64,000 bases of DNA, from NCBI GenBank assembly GCA_020543525.1, contig JAHYIO010000011.1, positions 1-64,000 on the forward strand, in the 5' to 3' direction. The translations under genes and the position numbers were made by a program. Position 1 is the first letter of the stretch, and the number at the start of each line of letters is the position of its first letter. The stretch comes from Coriolopsis trogii (Eukaryota; Basidiomycota; Agaricomycetes; Polyporales; Polyporaceae). Under the pieces are notes generated by a model. The model made no database searches. It was not told the DNA's origin and was given only the letters and a program-made list of their open reading frames with translations. Of the stretch, positions 1 through 10,198 are shown piece after piece.

Positions 1-37
1 AACCCTAACCCTAACCCTAACCCTAACCCTAACCCTT
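1..37. repeat. Telomere repeat tract, chromosome end
   Basis: Six uninterrupted AACCCT units, the C-rich strand of TTAGGG telomere repeats, begin at base 1 and end abruptly at unique sequence near base 38. This marks the window as a true left chromosome terminus. TTAGGG repeats are usual in filamentous fungi. Confidence 0.97.
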
Positions 38-3000
38 AGAACATTTACAGCAGACATGATAAAAACACAAACCTGGTACAAGATGAAGAACTTGATGCCA
101 TAGAACGGATGTGGTGAAAAAAGGACCAATATAATCCTCGGCTAGACCAGTTGAGGCCCGATCTGTGACTCCATAGCGCAAAAAGTCCACTCTATGAGAA
201 TGGCCAGCTTGTGCAGAGTCCACAGTGTCCAACTCCTCCTCCAACCACATCTCCTCCAGACCAGCATGTTCACGGCGCAGCGGAGTGGACACTTGACGCC
301 AGTCACGAACTCCCAGTTGTATACCAACGTACTTGCCTGTCCAAACCTTCATTTCATGGGACAGATCATCACCAGTAAATGGTTTGTCGTAGTTGACAAA
401 CAAAAAGGTCTGGTACAGGTGCTTGACAGTCTGGTTCCCAGGGTAAAGGATGCTTGCACAGAGCTGAGCAAAGGGGCGACAGATAGCCTCTTTGTAGATC
501 ATGACTGCACCCAGAGCCGCATTGAGAGAGTGAGGGATAAGACGATCATGGCCATGAGCTGCACGCATCTTGTGGTACGTGCGCATAAGGGCAATATGAT
601 CATCTATAATCCGCAAAGCACGTGGCATTCCACCTGTAGTGTTGATCCGAGGCATAGCAGTCAGCTCTGTGGTCCGGCCGGGAGCTCCACAGTTCATCTC
701 CACCTGAACAAGGCAGAGAAGATCTAGGGTAGCATATTCTCTCAGCCAGTCAGCAAGAGCGATAGCGTTCCAAAGAGGTTGGCCATTGGAGAAGATTATG
801 AACCGGTTACGAAGGGCAGGGGTATTGAGAATATGCTGGGCCAGAGCATCCATAGGGCCAAAGACATGGGTGTTGGCACGATCAGTAAAGAGGGAGTAGC
901 CAGGTGTGGTATTGCCCATATCATCCTTGAGCTGTGTGAGGTCGATGTGGAAAGAATGATTGAACAGCAAGTTTTTGAGAACCTGGATGGTTCTGTCCTC
1001 CAAAGCCCCCTGTGAAAGACGCAGTTTCTCCAAACTGACTTCACCGCCCTTGAAAATAAGAGCAGTCTTCTTCGATCCCTGCTTCCACTTCATGTTTGGC
1101 TCATTCTGGGTGGACATGACGAGGCTGGTAGCCCGATGCTGAAGAGAACGAATAGAGTGGAAGGTAGAGTCTGTTCCAACTGTGAAGAACTGGCGATATT
1201 GGAGAATAGTGTCCACAGGTGGTGCATCATTCTCCTCAAACTCCAACATGGCTGCACCAAGGAATGATAGCCGCTGTGTATTTGGATTAATCAACTAATA
1301 GCTAACAATCAAATATAAACACACCATGATGTATGTCAGCTTGGCCAAAATACCAGTCACCTCACGAGGATCCTTGAGTGTCCCATCTGCCTTGACCTGA
1401 GTGTGGATAATGAACCGGATAGTTGGATCAGGGAAGAGATTGTTGTGTGAGAGAGGCCACTTCTCTGTCCAAAGAGTAAGAAGAACATTCTTGAGATGTT
1501 CATCAAACTCGCTAGGATCCTGAAGATTGACATCTTCATAGCGGATACTTTGTGCAAATGTCTCCATCATTGCAACAAAGCCATCATTCCAGCCACAGTG
1601 ATAGGTAGGATGAGTGGAAGCACGGATGAGAAAGGCAAGAAGTTGAACAGCGAGGCGGCAGTATGAGTTGAATGAATCCTGGACTTGATGTTGGCCAAAT
1701 GGAGTGTGGTTGTAGTCACTACAAATTGTTAGTATCAAGATAGTTTTCAATCTAGCATGGCTTACCTTGTTTGAGTCTCTGTATTAAGAACCTGACAGCA
1801 CAGTTCACCAGCTACTGGAATAAACTTGTATGCTCGATCAAGGAAGTGTTGGACCACAGAGGCTAGATTGGCCAGATCACTGTCTGCCTTAGGATACTCG
1901 ACAAGCTGGATGAGAAGGGCAGGATCTTGAGTAGCCACCCATTGGTTCCAGCGAGTGCTTGCTTGCCAAGGGTTAACTTGACGGTGGTCCATCTCGCTAG
2001 GAGCAAGAATAGCAGGTATGTTCAACTCTTTGCGTAAGTTGGATAGATAGGAGGTAAGTGGAGTAGTAGGAGAGGGAGCAGACCGATGAACAGGAAACCA
2101 AGAGTGGACATCAGGATGACGGCTAAGACGCTGAATATCACAGCGCTGATACTGCCCATTCACAGATAGAAGGATCTTGTGAGACTGGCGTGCGTGATGT
2201 TTTAAAGAGCCAAAGCTGGCCAGAACTGAGGGACAAACAGGGCACTGCAGACCAGCCACACACTCAAGACCTTGAAATTGAGTAAGGTGAGAGGAGGGGA
2301 TAGGTGGCCAAGTTGTATGCAGGTTCTCCTCTTGAACTGCTCTGGCAATGAGCTCCTTGTTAACACGGAGCTTAGCAGCCTTGTGCTCCTTGTTTACATG
2401 GCTGGGAATGTGGGCTGGAAGCACGACTGCCTGGCATGCTAGACAAATCAAGGCCTTGAGACGACGATTAATCTGGAAACCCCAAGCAGCAAGTGGACTG
2501 CCTTCCAGATCATAGAGCTAAGAAGATGTAATTTAGATAAAGCTCCTCATCAATGCTATAAGCTATACCTCTGGCAAATCTGAGTTGGGTGACATATTCA
2601 GCTCCAGAGGCATAGGATCCAGAGACATGTGGGAAGACTGTGATCGAGGACTATTTACTTGTGCAGACAGTGAGGGAGAGGCCATAGGGGTGGTGACATT
2701 GGAAGGTGAGCTCTGTTAATTATAATGTAAGTGTATGTAATCACATTATATTATATAGCACTTACAGATTCACGAGCAGAAACATGATCCACAGAGATAG
2801 CAGACAAAACTGGGGACACAGACACATCCTGAGCCATTGGAGAGCCAGGGTGATCCTAATATGCATATCATTTAGTATCATATTAGTACATGAATTCAAC
2901 AACATACTTGAACAGATTTATGAGAGGAGTCAGAGTCCGAATTAGAGGCAGTTGTTATCTATACACTAGTGAGAAGATAATATTTTAAATATTAGAACTT

Positions 3001-3267
3001 GGTACATACCAGCCAGGTGTAGTTGGGATTTTGAGTAAGATGCCTCCACAACATTCTTTGATTCTTGAAAGTCAGAGAGCAGATATTCCCTTCCAAATCT
3101 ACACATCTACAAATGATTCTATCCTCTGCATCTCTTTCAATCTGAGTGACAGCACCCTGTTTGGTGAGTGGATGCTCATGAATATCAAAAAGATACTTGG
3201 TGCACTCTCTGAGATGCACAGATTGAGCCTTGGAGAAGGACTGCTGGCAGTATTGGCAGATAGGCAT
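29..3267 (-). CDS. Telomere-truncated OrsD/TLH-type telomere-linked gene (partial)
   Basis: Multi-exon gene reading toward the telomere. It starts at ATG 3267 (MPICQYCQQSF) with a C2H2-like finger (CQYC...HLREC). Exons I can place are 3010-3267, about 2909-2959, about 2766-2855, about 2567-2713, about 1727-2520 (interrupted by an intron near 1728-1778), 1325-1727 and 29-1294. They encode Ser/Pro-rich linkers, an OrsD/DUF3505-like Cys-His region (ICLACQAVV..H, CPVCPSVL..LKHHARQSHK) and the long conserved region that precedes a RecQ-type helicase in telomere-linked helicase genes. The helicase itself is absent: the frame runs into the telomere and the first stop is a TAG made by the telomeric repeat. 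The last intron, 1295-1324, would be only 30 nt. The family assignment is from recognised motifs; truncation is seen directly. I expect no working helicase product. Confidence 0.72.
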
Positions 3268-3287
3268 GTTAGAAGGTAGAAATAGCA

Positions 3288-3487
3288 AAATGTTAGGCTG
3301 GAAGATGAGCAGGGAGTGGGGAGATGAGAGGGGGAAAGATCAGAAACTGATAATCAGATAGAGCTTTATATATGAGAGCTTTGTTGATATTTGTTTGTTT
3401 GCTTGATGAGACTTGCCCACTGTTAGCAAGTTTAGTTACCTGACGGAGTATGCTCAGCTCTAGCATGACTATGCTACCCTCCATAAT
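3288..3487. other. Upstream of the telomere-linked gene; no gene seen
   Basis: AT-rich spacer that presumably carries the promoter of the telomere-linked gene. A block near 3419-3446 (TAGCAAGTTTAGT core) recurs as a direct copy near 4637-4665, on the other side of the inverted-repeat element. Confidence 0.5.
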
Positions 3488-4493
3488 GTAGACATAAATG
3501 AGGGCTTTCAGATGACACCAGTTGCATGTCAAACCAATCATTATTGGTAGGGCTATGGGCAATACAAACTTGCCCAAATGCGGAAATTTAGACTGTGGTA
3601 GGACGCCTTTTTGGGCGCTTACATAATCATATTGTAGGCGCGGTTGTACGCTTTCTAACGGTACTAGTCTCTACTTAAATGGACTAGTATTGACTGGGCT
3701 AAGGGCAATATAAACTTGCCCAAATGCGGAAGGTCAGGGCAGTTTGCAACGAGATTGCGCGCCTACGGGGGTTGCCACGTGACAGTCTGACGCTGCGTCA
3801 GTTTATCACGTGACAAGGTCACAAGCGCCGGGTACACGTGACAGTCTGACGCTGCGTCACTTTGTCACATGATCTTCTCACAAGCGCCCACACTTCTGGT
3901 ACCGTACCAGTTTGTCACGTGACTACGTCACAAGCGCCCACACTTCTGGTACCGTACCAGTTTGTCACATGATCACGTCACAAGCGCCCAATGCATGTGA
4001 CAGTCTGACGCTGCGTCAGTTTGTCACGTGACAAGGTCACAAGCGCCGGGTACACGTGACAGTCTGACGCTGCGTCACTTTGTCACATGATCACGTCACA
4101 AGCGCCCAATGCATGTGACAGTCTGACGCTGCGTCAGTTTGTCACGTGACAAGGTCACAAGCGCCGGGTACACGTGACAGTCTGACGCTGCGTCACTTTG
4201 TCACATGATCTCTTCACAAGCGCCCAAGAGCGTTGAAGAGACCCTAGCTTTCCGCATTTGGGCAAATTTATATTGGTCATAAAGGGGTCAATACTTGTCC
4301 GTTTCTAATAAGACTGGTACTGTTAGTGAGCTATTGATCACGTCTACAACATGCTGACGTAAGCGCCCAAAGTAGCGATTATAAACACCCCCAACTTTCC
4401 GCATTTGGGCAAGTATATATGGCCTATAACTCCCCCAATAAAGGTCCATTCGCAACAAGTCTGGTACCATCAGATAGCCACAGTGTATGGCTA
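3488..4493. repeat. Foldback-type element: ~250 bp inverted arms around a satellite
   Basis: The left arm, about 3488-3740, and the right arm, about 4246-4493, are imperfect inverted copies. Each arm has two copies of a block containing TTGCCCAAATGCGGAA: left near 3569-3586 and 3712-3731, right as the complement near 4249-4266 and 4395-4412. The blocks are separated by matching sequence such as TTTGGGCGCTTAC and AGTATTGAC. No transposase frame lies inside; the interior is the hairpin satellite. This looks like a non-autonomous foldback or MITE-like element, or an old inverted duplication. Confidence 0.75.
3770..4225. repeat. Subtelomeric tandem array of palindromic units (50 and 59 bp)
   Basis: Eight copies, anchored by ACAAGCGCC at about 3820, 3880, 3930, 3980, 4039, 4098, 4157 and 4215, give unit lengths of about 59 or 50 bp. 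Most units carry a perfect 15-nt palindrome-with-centre, either CTGACGCTGCGTCAG or CTGGTACCGTACCAG. These are nested inside outer half-sites of the type TCACGTGA or CACATGA. Some copies lose the last base of the inner stem (GCGTCAC). Confidence 0.85.
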
Positions 4494-4639
4494 CAAGCAC
4501 ATACAAACAAACACCAGCCACTCAAACATAACACTTCATCAAGTTTGGACAAATCACATGATCAGACTTACCAGTAGTAAGCAACTGAGGTCATGTGACA
4601 TGGTGGGTGACCCAGTCATGTGACCATACTTCCTTACTG

Positions 4640-5460
4640 CTAGCAAGTTTAGTCACATGACCTGGACAGCTGGTCAGGTCACATGGTCCAATCTACCAGA
4701 CCCAGCATGCCAGAATGCGATATTCCGGAGGTGACAAGGCAGTTTCTATATGGGGACACATCGTACAGACACAAAATGGGTACCGTTGGATTCGTCTCTT
4801 TTCTGGCTATACAAAGGACCCCTTGTCACCAAGGTTCTGACCAATGGTTGGCCCACAATCAGGCTCTCAATGACCTTGGTGACAGTCCCAGAACGCAAAC
4901 TCTGCTTGTCACTTGGCCGTTTCTCCACGGAGACTCCATAGATTCCCATGATTGTACTCCCATCTTGTAGCCCTGTGTCATAGCTCCCAGGGGACCCCTT
5001 GTCACCTGGGTTCCGACCAGAGGGGCAGCCACAATGAGCTTGTCACCACCCGGAGACCAACTCTGCCTCAGAATCCAGTGACAACAGGTGACAAGCCGTT
5101 TCTTAACGGAGACTGCATGGATTGTCCTGGTTCTACCCTCATTTTGTAGCCTTGTATCCTGGCTTTCATATGACCCCTTGTCACCTGGGTTCTGCCCAGG
5201 GGTTGAGTCACAATAGGCTCCACACTGAGCTTGTCACCCGGTGCCAAAAGGCATTGAGGCTTGTCACCTGGCTATATCTCCACGGGGACTGGGCGCACAG
5301 CCACAAAATTACTACCAGCGGATAGCCCTGCTTCTTGGCTACACAAAGGACCCCTTGTCACCAAGAATCCGAGCAACGGTTGGCCGGCAATTGGCTTGTC
5401 ACTGCGCTTGTCACCTGGGCCAAACTGAATTATGGAACATAATTCACGGTTCGTAACACT
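4640..5460. repeat. ~177 bp subtelomeric satellite, about 4.5 copies
   Basis: The phrase GACCCCTTGTCACC recurs at 4817, 4993, 5172 and 5349, giving spacings of 176, 179 and 177 bp. Each unit also repeats TTGTCAC motifs, a (T)CTCCACGG(A/G)GACT block and a CTGGCT-ACAAAG type end. A degenerate extra unit precedes the first anchor (GACAAGG..GGGGACACAT at about 4734-4758). No coding frame is preserved across units, so the short frames here are incidental. Confidence 0.82.
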
Positions 5461-5900
5461 AGGGTGTCCAGCGCCTGTCTGCGAGTGCTTCGCACGCCGT
5501 CTGACACTGTCAGACGTGGGGCATGGCAGCCCCAGCGTCTCTCAACCAGGTCTGTGTTTGACATCCGACACTGCCAGACACTAATGCCAGGGCCTCTCTC
5601 TGCAACTCACACTCTACTCGTCCAACATGTTTTCATATAGCTGTCCGTGCTCCGCAACTATTCTGAGCTCCATATCTGATAGAGTCGGATGATAGTGCAC
5701 CTGACCACAATGAGCAAGATTGCTGCTGCGCTCAACGTTTGACACTGTGAGACACTTTTTGGCTCTCACTCAGCTGCGATCTGCATTTACACAGTGGTCT
5801 TGCAGGTTCAAGCATATGGGTGTGACTTCTTTACAAATTGGGTAATTCAGGGTCACGTGATAGCCCTTGTAACCCCATCCTAGGGTCAGATTCCACCCCT
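5461..5900. other. Non-coding subtelomeric spacer with perfect hairpins
   Basis: No gene is seen. The spacer holds a perfect 9-bp-arm palindrome at 5498-5516 (CGTCTGACACTGTCAGACG), a hairpin at 5480-5494 (TGCGA...TCGCA), and degenerate repeats of TTTGACA-CTG(C/T)(G/C)AGACAC near 5560-5580 and 5738-5756. These resemble the hairpin satellite units upstream. Confidence 0.5.
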
Positions 5901-5913
5901 AGGGTCGTTCATT

Positions 5914-6517
5914 TTGCCTCATAACCCTAGACAAGACGAGGCCGATAAAAGCGATGAGTCTAGTACAAGAGCTCCAAGTGACTCGGATGAACATAGTGAT
6001 GGAGGAAGTAACGAAGACGATGACGAGGAAGATGTTCTTGTATCTGAGTCGTCGAGAGGATGTGGCATACTGTACGTGGGCGAGGGTGGCAGGATGTCTA
6101 TGACCGAGTCTCAACAGCAGCCTGACCGCGCTTCTGATGAACAGGGCATACTGAAGCTGGCAAACAAAGGTACAAGATGTCATAACTTACCTATGCGCAT
6201 GAAAGTAACCTTATTCAATAGTAATCCGAACACCTGCGTCAACGCCTGACTCCACACTGCCCCTGGGCAGTCCACCTCCGCCGGATGAGATGTATATCGA
6301 GGGTCGGCTGACGCACATTGGCCATAAGCGGAAAGCACGGGATCTTGCCGGCTTGTCGAATTGCTTGTGCGGGGTACAGGCGGCGGATGGGGAGTCTGGT
6401 ATCATTGGCTGCAGTGCAATGGGATGTGAGACACGTCGAGTTAGTGCCCTCTCAATCATGCATACAACCTGCCGTACTGACCAACCGCGGCACCCTAGTT
6501 CCACCTTGATTGTGTAG
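5914..6517 (+). CDS. Acidic, Cys-rich zinc-finger-like gene fragment
   Basis: An open frame with an Asp/Glu/Ser-rich stretch (DEHSDGGSNEDDDEEDV) runs to 6169. A GT-AG intron at 6170-6221 (52 nt) joins it in frame to 6222-6517. The second exon has a proline patch and then a PHD-like cysteine pattern, CLCG...GIIGCSAMGCETR. No ATG lies in the first frame near its start, so the true 5' end is upstream or lost. The frame stops soon after the first Cys pairs, before the His-Cys half expected of a PHD finger. I read it as the N-terminal remnant of a larger chromatin- or transposon-type protein. Confidence 0.45.
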
Positions 6518-6755
6518 GCCTCGATCGGGTGACGAAGAATTAGGTATGTGACGCATGTAAGACGATGAAACGGAAGAGGAGATGAAAAGGTGCTAGGTGG
6601 TTGACTGTCGAACGTCGAGGCAACTCGGATAATATGAATGACATTATTATTGCTATTTTGGGATAGGCGCCCGCTTACATACCTACCTATCTCGAGCCCT
6701 GAGGCCATTACGAGAAATATCGACCCGCATTATCCTTCAACATCCCGCGACCCCC

Positions 6756-7184
6756 TTGACTCAGGCTGCCTTCAACCTTGCTTGTACCAACTCTACGGAC
6801 CTTGCTTTCTTTGAGATGGAGAGAACAATTGACTCGGAACTTGAGGATCTGGATGATGCCTTCAAGGCGGCTCGAGAAGTGGTGGAAGGGAGGCAATCTC
6901 ATGCACCTGCCATCCAGACGGCCCCAGGAGGCAGAGATGCAGGAGAGCAGCCTGCTCCAGTGAGGGAGGAACCTGAAATCTGTGCAGAAATTGCAGCAAT
7001 GGGATTGGAACTGGTCGACCATGTCTTGGAGATGGTACTCGTACGCATTCAAGACAAACTGGTCGACAAAGTGCTCTCAAAACTACTCGCAAATAAGACT
7101 AGTCTCGATGCTCTCACGGCAGCTCTGGTCCCCTCTATAACGTCTCACGCGAAGAAACCCGGCATCTCTGGTTCTCGCCTCTAA
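6756..7184 (+). CDS. Unrecognised acidic/helical protein fragment
   Basis: Open frame of about 142 codons with no ATG at its 5' end; the first internal Met is in FFEMERTIDSELEDL. The middle is acidic and amphipathic, and the C-terminal half (LVDHVLEMVLVRIQDKLVDK) looks helical, possibly coiled-coil. It lies downstream of the Cys-rich fragment on the same strand with only 238 bp between, so it may be a later exon of the same decayed gene. I recognise no family. Confidence 0.35.
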   Translation: MTQAAFNLACTNSTDLAFFEMERTIDSELEDLDDAFKAAREVVEGRQSHAPAIQTAPGGRDAGEQPAPVREEPEICAEIAAMGLELVDHVLEMVLVRIQDKLVDKVLSKLLANKTSLDALTAALVPSITSHAKKPGISGSRL

Positions 7185-7530
7185 CGAGAGCGGTCATGCA
7201 CGCTAGCCAGTGAGGTAGAGCAACCCCCTGCTAAGGTACATTGTCGTTAAGACTCTATGAGTTTTTTTGATCCGGCTATCCAGGTCTCGCGCGTGCAAAA
7301 CAATGCCCGCAACAAGTCAATTGTTGTACTACCCAAAGGCTTCGGTGAGTTCTGATTCATTTCTATATTATACGACCGCTGAAACAATTACTCAACAGCG
7401 TCACAAGCAGTACTCCTGTACACAAAGGGTCGGATAGGATCTGTCATTGAGAAAGGAAGAATGGCCCGAGAGACGTAGGAAAAGTAGTTATCCTTAGTAG
7501 CATGTGGATCATGAGAATGCCCAGGAGGCC

Positions 7531-9655
7531 TTACATTGCGTTTGTCACTCCGAAGCTCGACTTTGCCATGATCTGACGCCACTCCTTGGTGATATCCACC
7601 TGTGCCTGCACCTTGGTCAGCTTGTTCGCGTGTTCGCTAAGCTCGTGCAGGATGTCCTCTACCTGTGCCTTCGATCTGGGCGGGAGACTGTCCTTGCAGA
7701 CGGCCACGATGCTCGACACGATCGTGATGATCTGCGTCAGGGTCTCGTTCAATGTTGGGGATGGCGTCGGGCTCCGCATGCTAGAGAGGACGCTATGGGT
7801 CGCATATACAATAGACTCTGTCTGTGCTTCCAGGTACGGCTGCAGAACACAGTCAGGTCAGTGCCTCGTATAGTGTTGGACTGTACCTTGAATTCCGCCC
7901 ATGCATCTACTGGCACGGTCGTTGCCGAGCTGTCGCTCTTCGGTCTGTTCTTGGACTTCTCAAACGGTGGCGAGCTTGCCTTCAAGCTGGAGATGTTCGA
8001 CAGTGGTCGCCGGGGGGTGGCACAATAGACGTCGGCGAGCTGTTGTAATGCAGGTTGTCCCCGCCTCCACCCCGCAAACTCGCACTGCTCCCCGACCGCT
8101 GATGTGTCGACGGACCGCCACCCCGGAGCTCATCCACCACCCGGAGGGAGAGGGCGAACCCGTTTGTTGTCGCAGGAGACCCTGCAGGTATGAATGCATC
8201 TTGCTCCGCTCTGGTCTTCTTACGGACGTGTACCGTCTTCCCAATCTCTGTCACCGTCGCTGAGATGTGGCTCGCTGCGGCGTCAAGGAGGCTGACAGGT
8301 GCCATGCTAGCACTCGTCGCGTGCGTCTTCGCTGCTGCATCTTGAGAGAGCGGCAAGCTCTGTCATGAGGCCTTCCATGTCCGACTGAAGTTGGTCGAGG
8401 ATGGCCGAGTCAACCTACTCAAGGTCAGTATGAGTATGTCCCATATAGAATGCCAACAACTCACACTACCACCACCTCCACTCGACTCGAGAATCTTGCA
8501 TCAATCGCGCAGCAATTCAATCTCTTTGCGGTCCTGCCTCTGTCAGCACTCTGCGATATCCCTCTCGCGCGCACGTTCCACACGCAAGGCATGAAGTTCC
8601 TGCTGCAAGAAGAGCACCGAAGAGCTCTTCTCCTCCATCCTCTGTCGCGAGTATATCGTTAGGAGCTATTCCAGTGGAGACACACAGCTAGGAGGCACGT
8701 ACCTTGCGAAGCTCGTTCAACTCCTGCTCCATCGCCCTGACTCTCTGCTCACCCTCCACCCACTTTCGCTCGCGCTCCTGCACGTCCTCGAGGCCAGTAA
8801 TATACGTCTGCATCGTCGTGATCTTGTACTCGTACTCCCTCCGCATGCGCTCATCTTCCCCTGCCAGGCTCGACCGCCCGCCGCCGCCAAGCATCCATGA
8901 GCCTATGCCAGACGCACCGTTGGACTGATCAAATGCCGCGCTCTGCCGCCCATACCTGTCGTAATAGTCGTCTCCGCTCCGACCGCCGGTGCCTTCGTCC
9001 TCGTCTGCTTGCTGCAACCACGCGCTGAGACCGCTCAAGCCTCCGAGCCCGCCTCTGGGTGGATTGCGCGGACTCAGCTTGTCCTCCCTCTCCGAATCGC
9101 TCCTACCACCGCCGTCGCAGTTCCGCATGGTGGACGCCGAGTCACGCATGTCCCAGCCGTGGGGGACCTCGACGTTCTCTTCCACGATCATTGACTTGTT
9201 AGGAATGATCATGCCCATGTCTGCGGTGGTGCTCTGGGCATCGCAGTCGCTTGCGACGCTTACAGACTTGCTCGGGCGTCATCCAAGGTTGGTGTCCTGC
9301 GAAGGTCGGCAAAGGTCAGAGTCAGAACTGGCATAAATGTTCTGGGAGGGCTTACGGCATGGGTATCAATCGCCATTGTTGCTCGATGTAGTCCTACCGC
9401 ACCCTGAGTCGTGGTGGCAGTCATCAGACATGCGGCCGTTCCGAGGAAAGTCGGGAGATGGGTAGTCGTCCTATCTCAAGCCTGGGGAGACTACTGATTA
9501 AGGGGCATCTGGGGGCTGCATCTGGGCAGACATTCATAGATACACAGGGAGGATATATGTATGTCATGACTCACCTGAACTCTGGAGAACGATGAGCGAG
9601 CTCGTAGTAGATGTTGAGGCGAGTGTTGGGTAAGAGTGCACGCACCATGGGAGAG
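7531..9655 (-). pseudogene. SPA2: Decayed SPA2-like polarisome scaffold gene
   Basis: Reading downward from 9655: a degenerate second Spa2-homology repeat (LPNTRLNIYYELAHRSPEF, about 9571-9635) ends at a plausible GTGAGT donor. Next comes a Ser-rich linker (PSPDFPRNGRMSDD) interrupted by TGA at 9366-9368, and then NLG-TGA-RPSKSVSVAS with TGA at 9279-9281. A well-kept core follows, with the Spa2 coiled-coil motif RREYEYKITTMQTYITGLE (about 8750-8830), Gly/Ser-rich linkers and the helical C-terminal region (ETLTQIITIVSSIVAVCKD, about 7690-7760). Both TGA codons fit CGA-to-TGA transitions. Spa2 scaffolds formins and MAP kinases at hyphal tips. The first SHD repeat is not found. A functional copy is expected elsewhere. 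Confidence 0.68.
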
Positions 9656-9659
9656 CACA

Positions 9660-10198
9660 ACAAGTTGGAAGATGCCGACCTTTGGCCGCAGTCCATCCGT
9701 GCATACACGTGACACGTGTAGGCGCGTGGGGCATGCTCAGTCACTGCACTGCATGAACGACGACCACCCTCCTCTCTATAACCTCCTGTGTCCAGCCAAC
9801 GACTATACACACCCACGAACACAACTCATGGAGAACAACGACACTGCCTTCAAGTTCCTCATCAGCCACTCTGTCGCGTCGTACTACACGGTTGCTTCAC
9901 CTATGTCAGCCAACAGCGCCTTCATACTCGGTAACTTCAAGGGCTTTGGTAGCCTTAGTACCGGCCGTGTGGTCTCAGGGCATGTCGTATCCCAACAGCC
10001 GACGACAAAGGTGTCGCAGCGCTCTTCATTCTATGTGTCGTCCTTTGGTGGCTCCCCACTCTGACTATGCATGCCAGGAGTTCTCAATGAATCTATATAT
10101 TCTTGTACACAAACAGCACTGATATTACGCGGAATATGGTCTACATGAGGGAAAAGGGACGGAAATCTATGTTTATTAGTATCAGGCAAACATCACAC
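9660..10198. other. Spacer between the spa2 remnant and the transposase; no gene seen
   Basis: Plus-strand frames of up to 142 codons occur here (for example 9636-10064), but codon use, splice signals and composition do not support a gene. This is where the 3' terminal repeat of the Tnp2 element should lie; I could not find a convincing partner for the 5' terminus near 14,046. Confidence 0.4.

Noticed and set aside
3770..4225. Possible CRISPR array
   Set aside because: A eukaryotic chromosome end; units are contiguous tandem repeats without unique spacers and no cas genes are present.
4640..5460. Tandem small ORFs of 60-95 codons as a peptide-gene family
   Set aside because: Frames shift between the ~177-bp units and are not conserved; this is satellite DNA.
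9279..9281. Frameshift in the spa2 remnant near 9270
   Set aside because: On re-reading, the downstream frame continues upstream as RPSKSVSVAS and meets a TGA; a nonsense change explains it without an indel.
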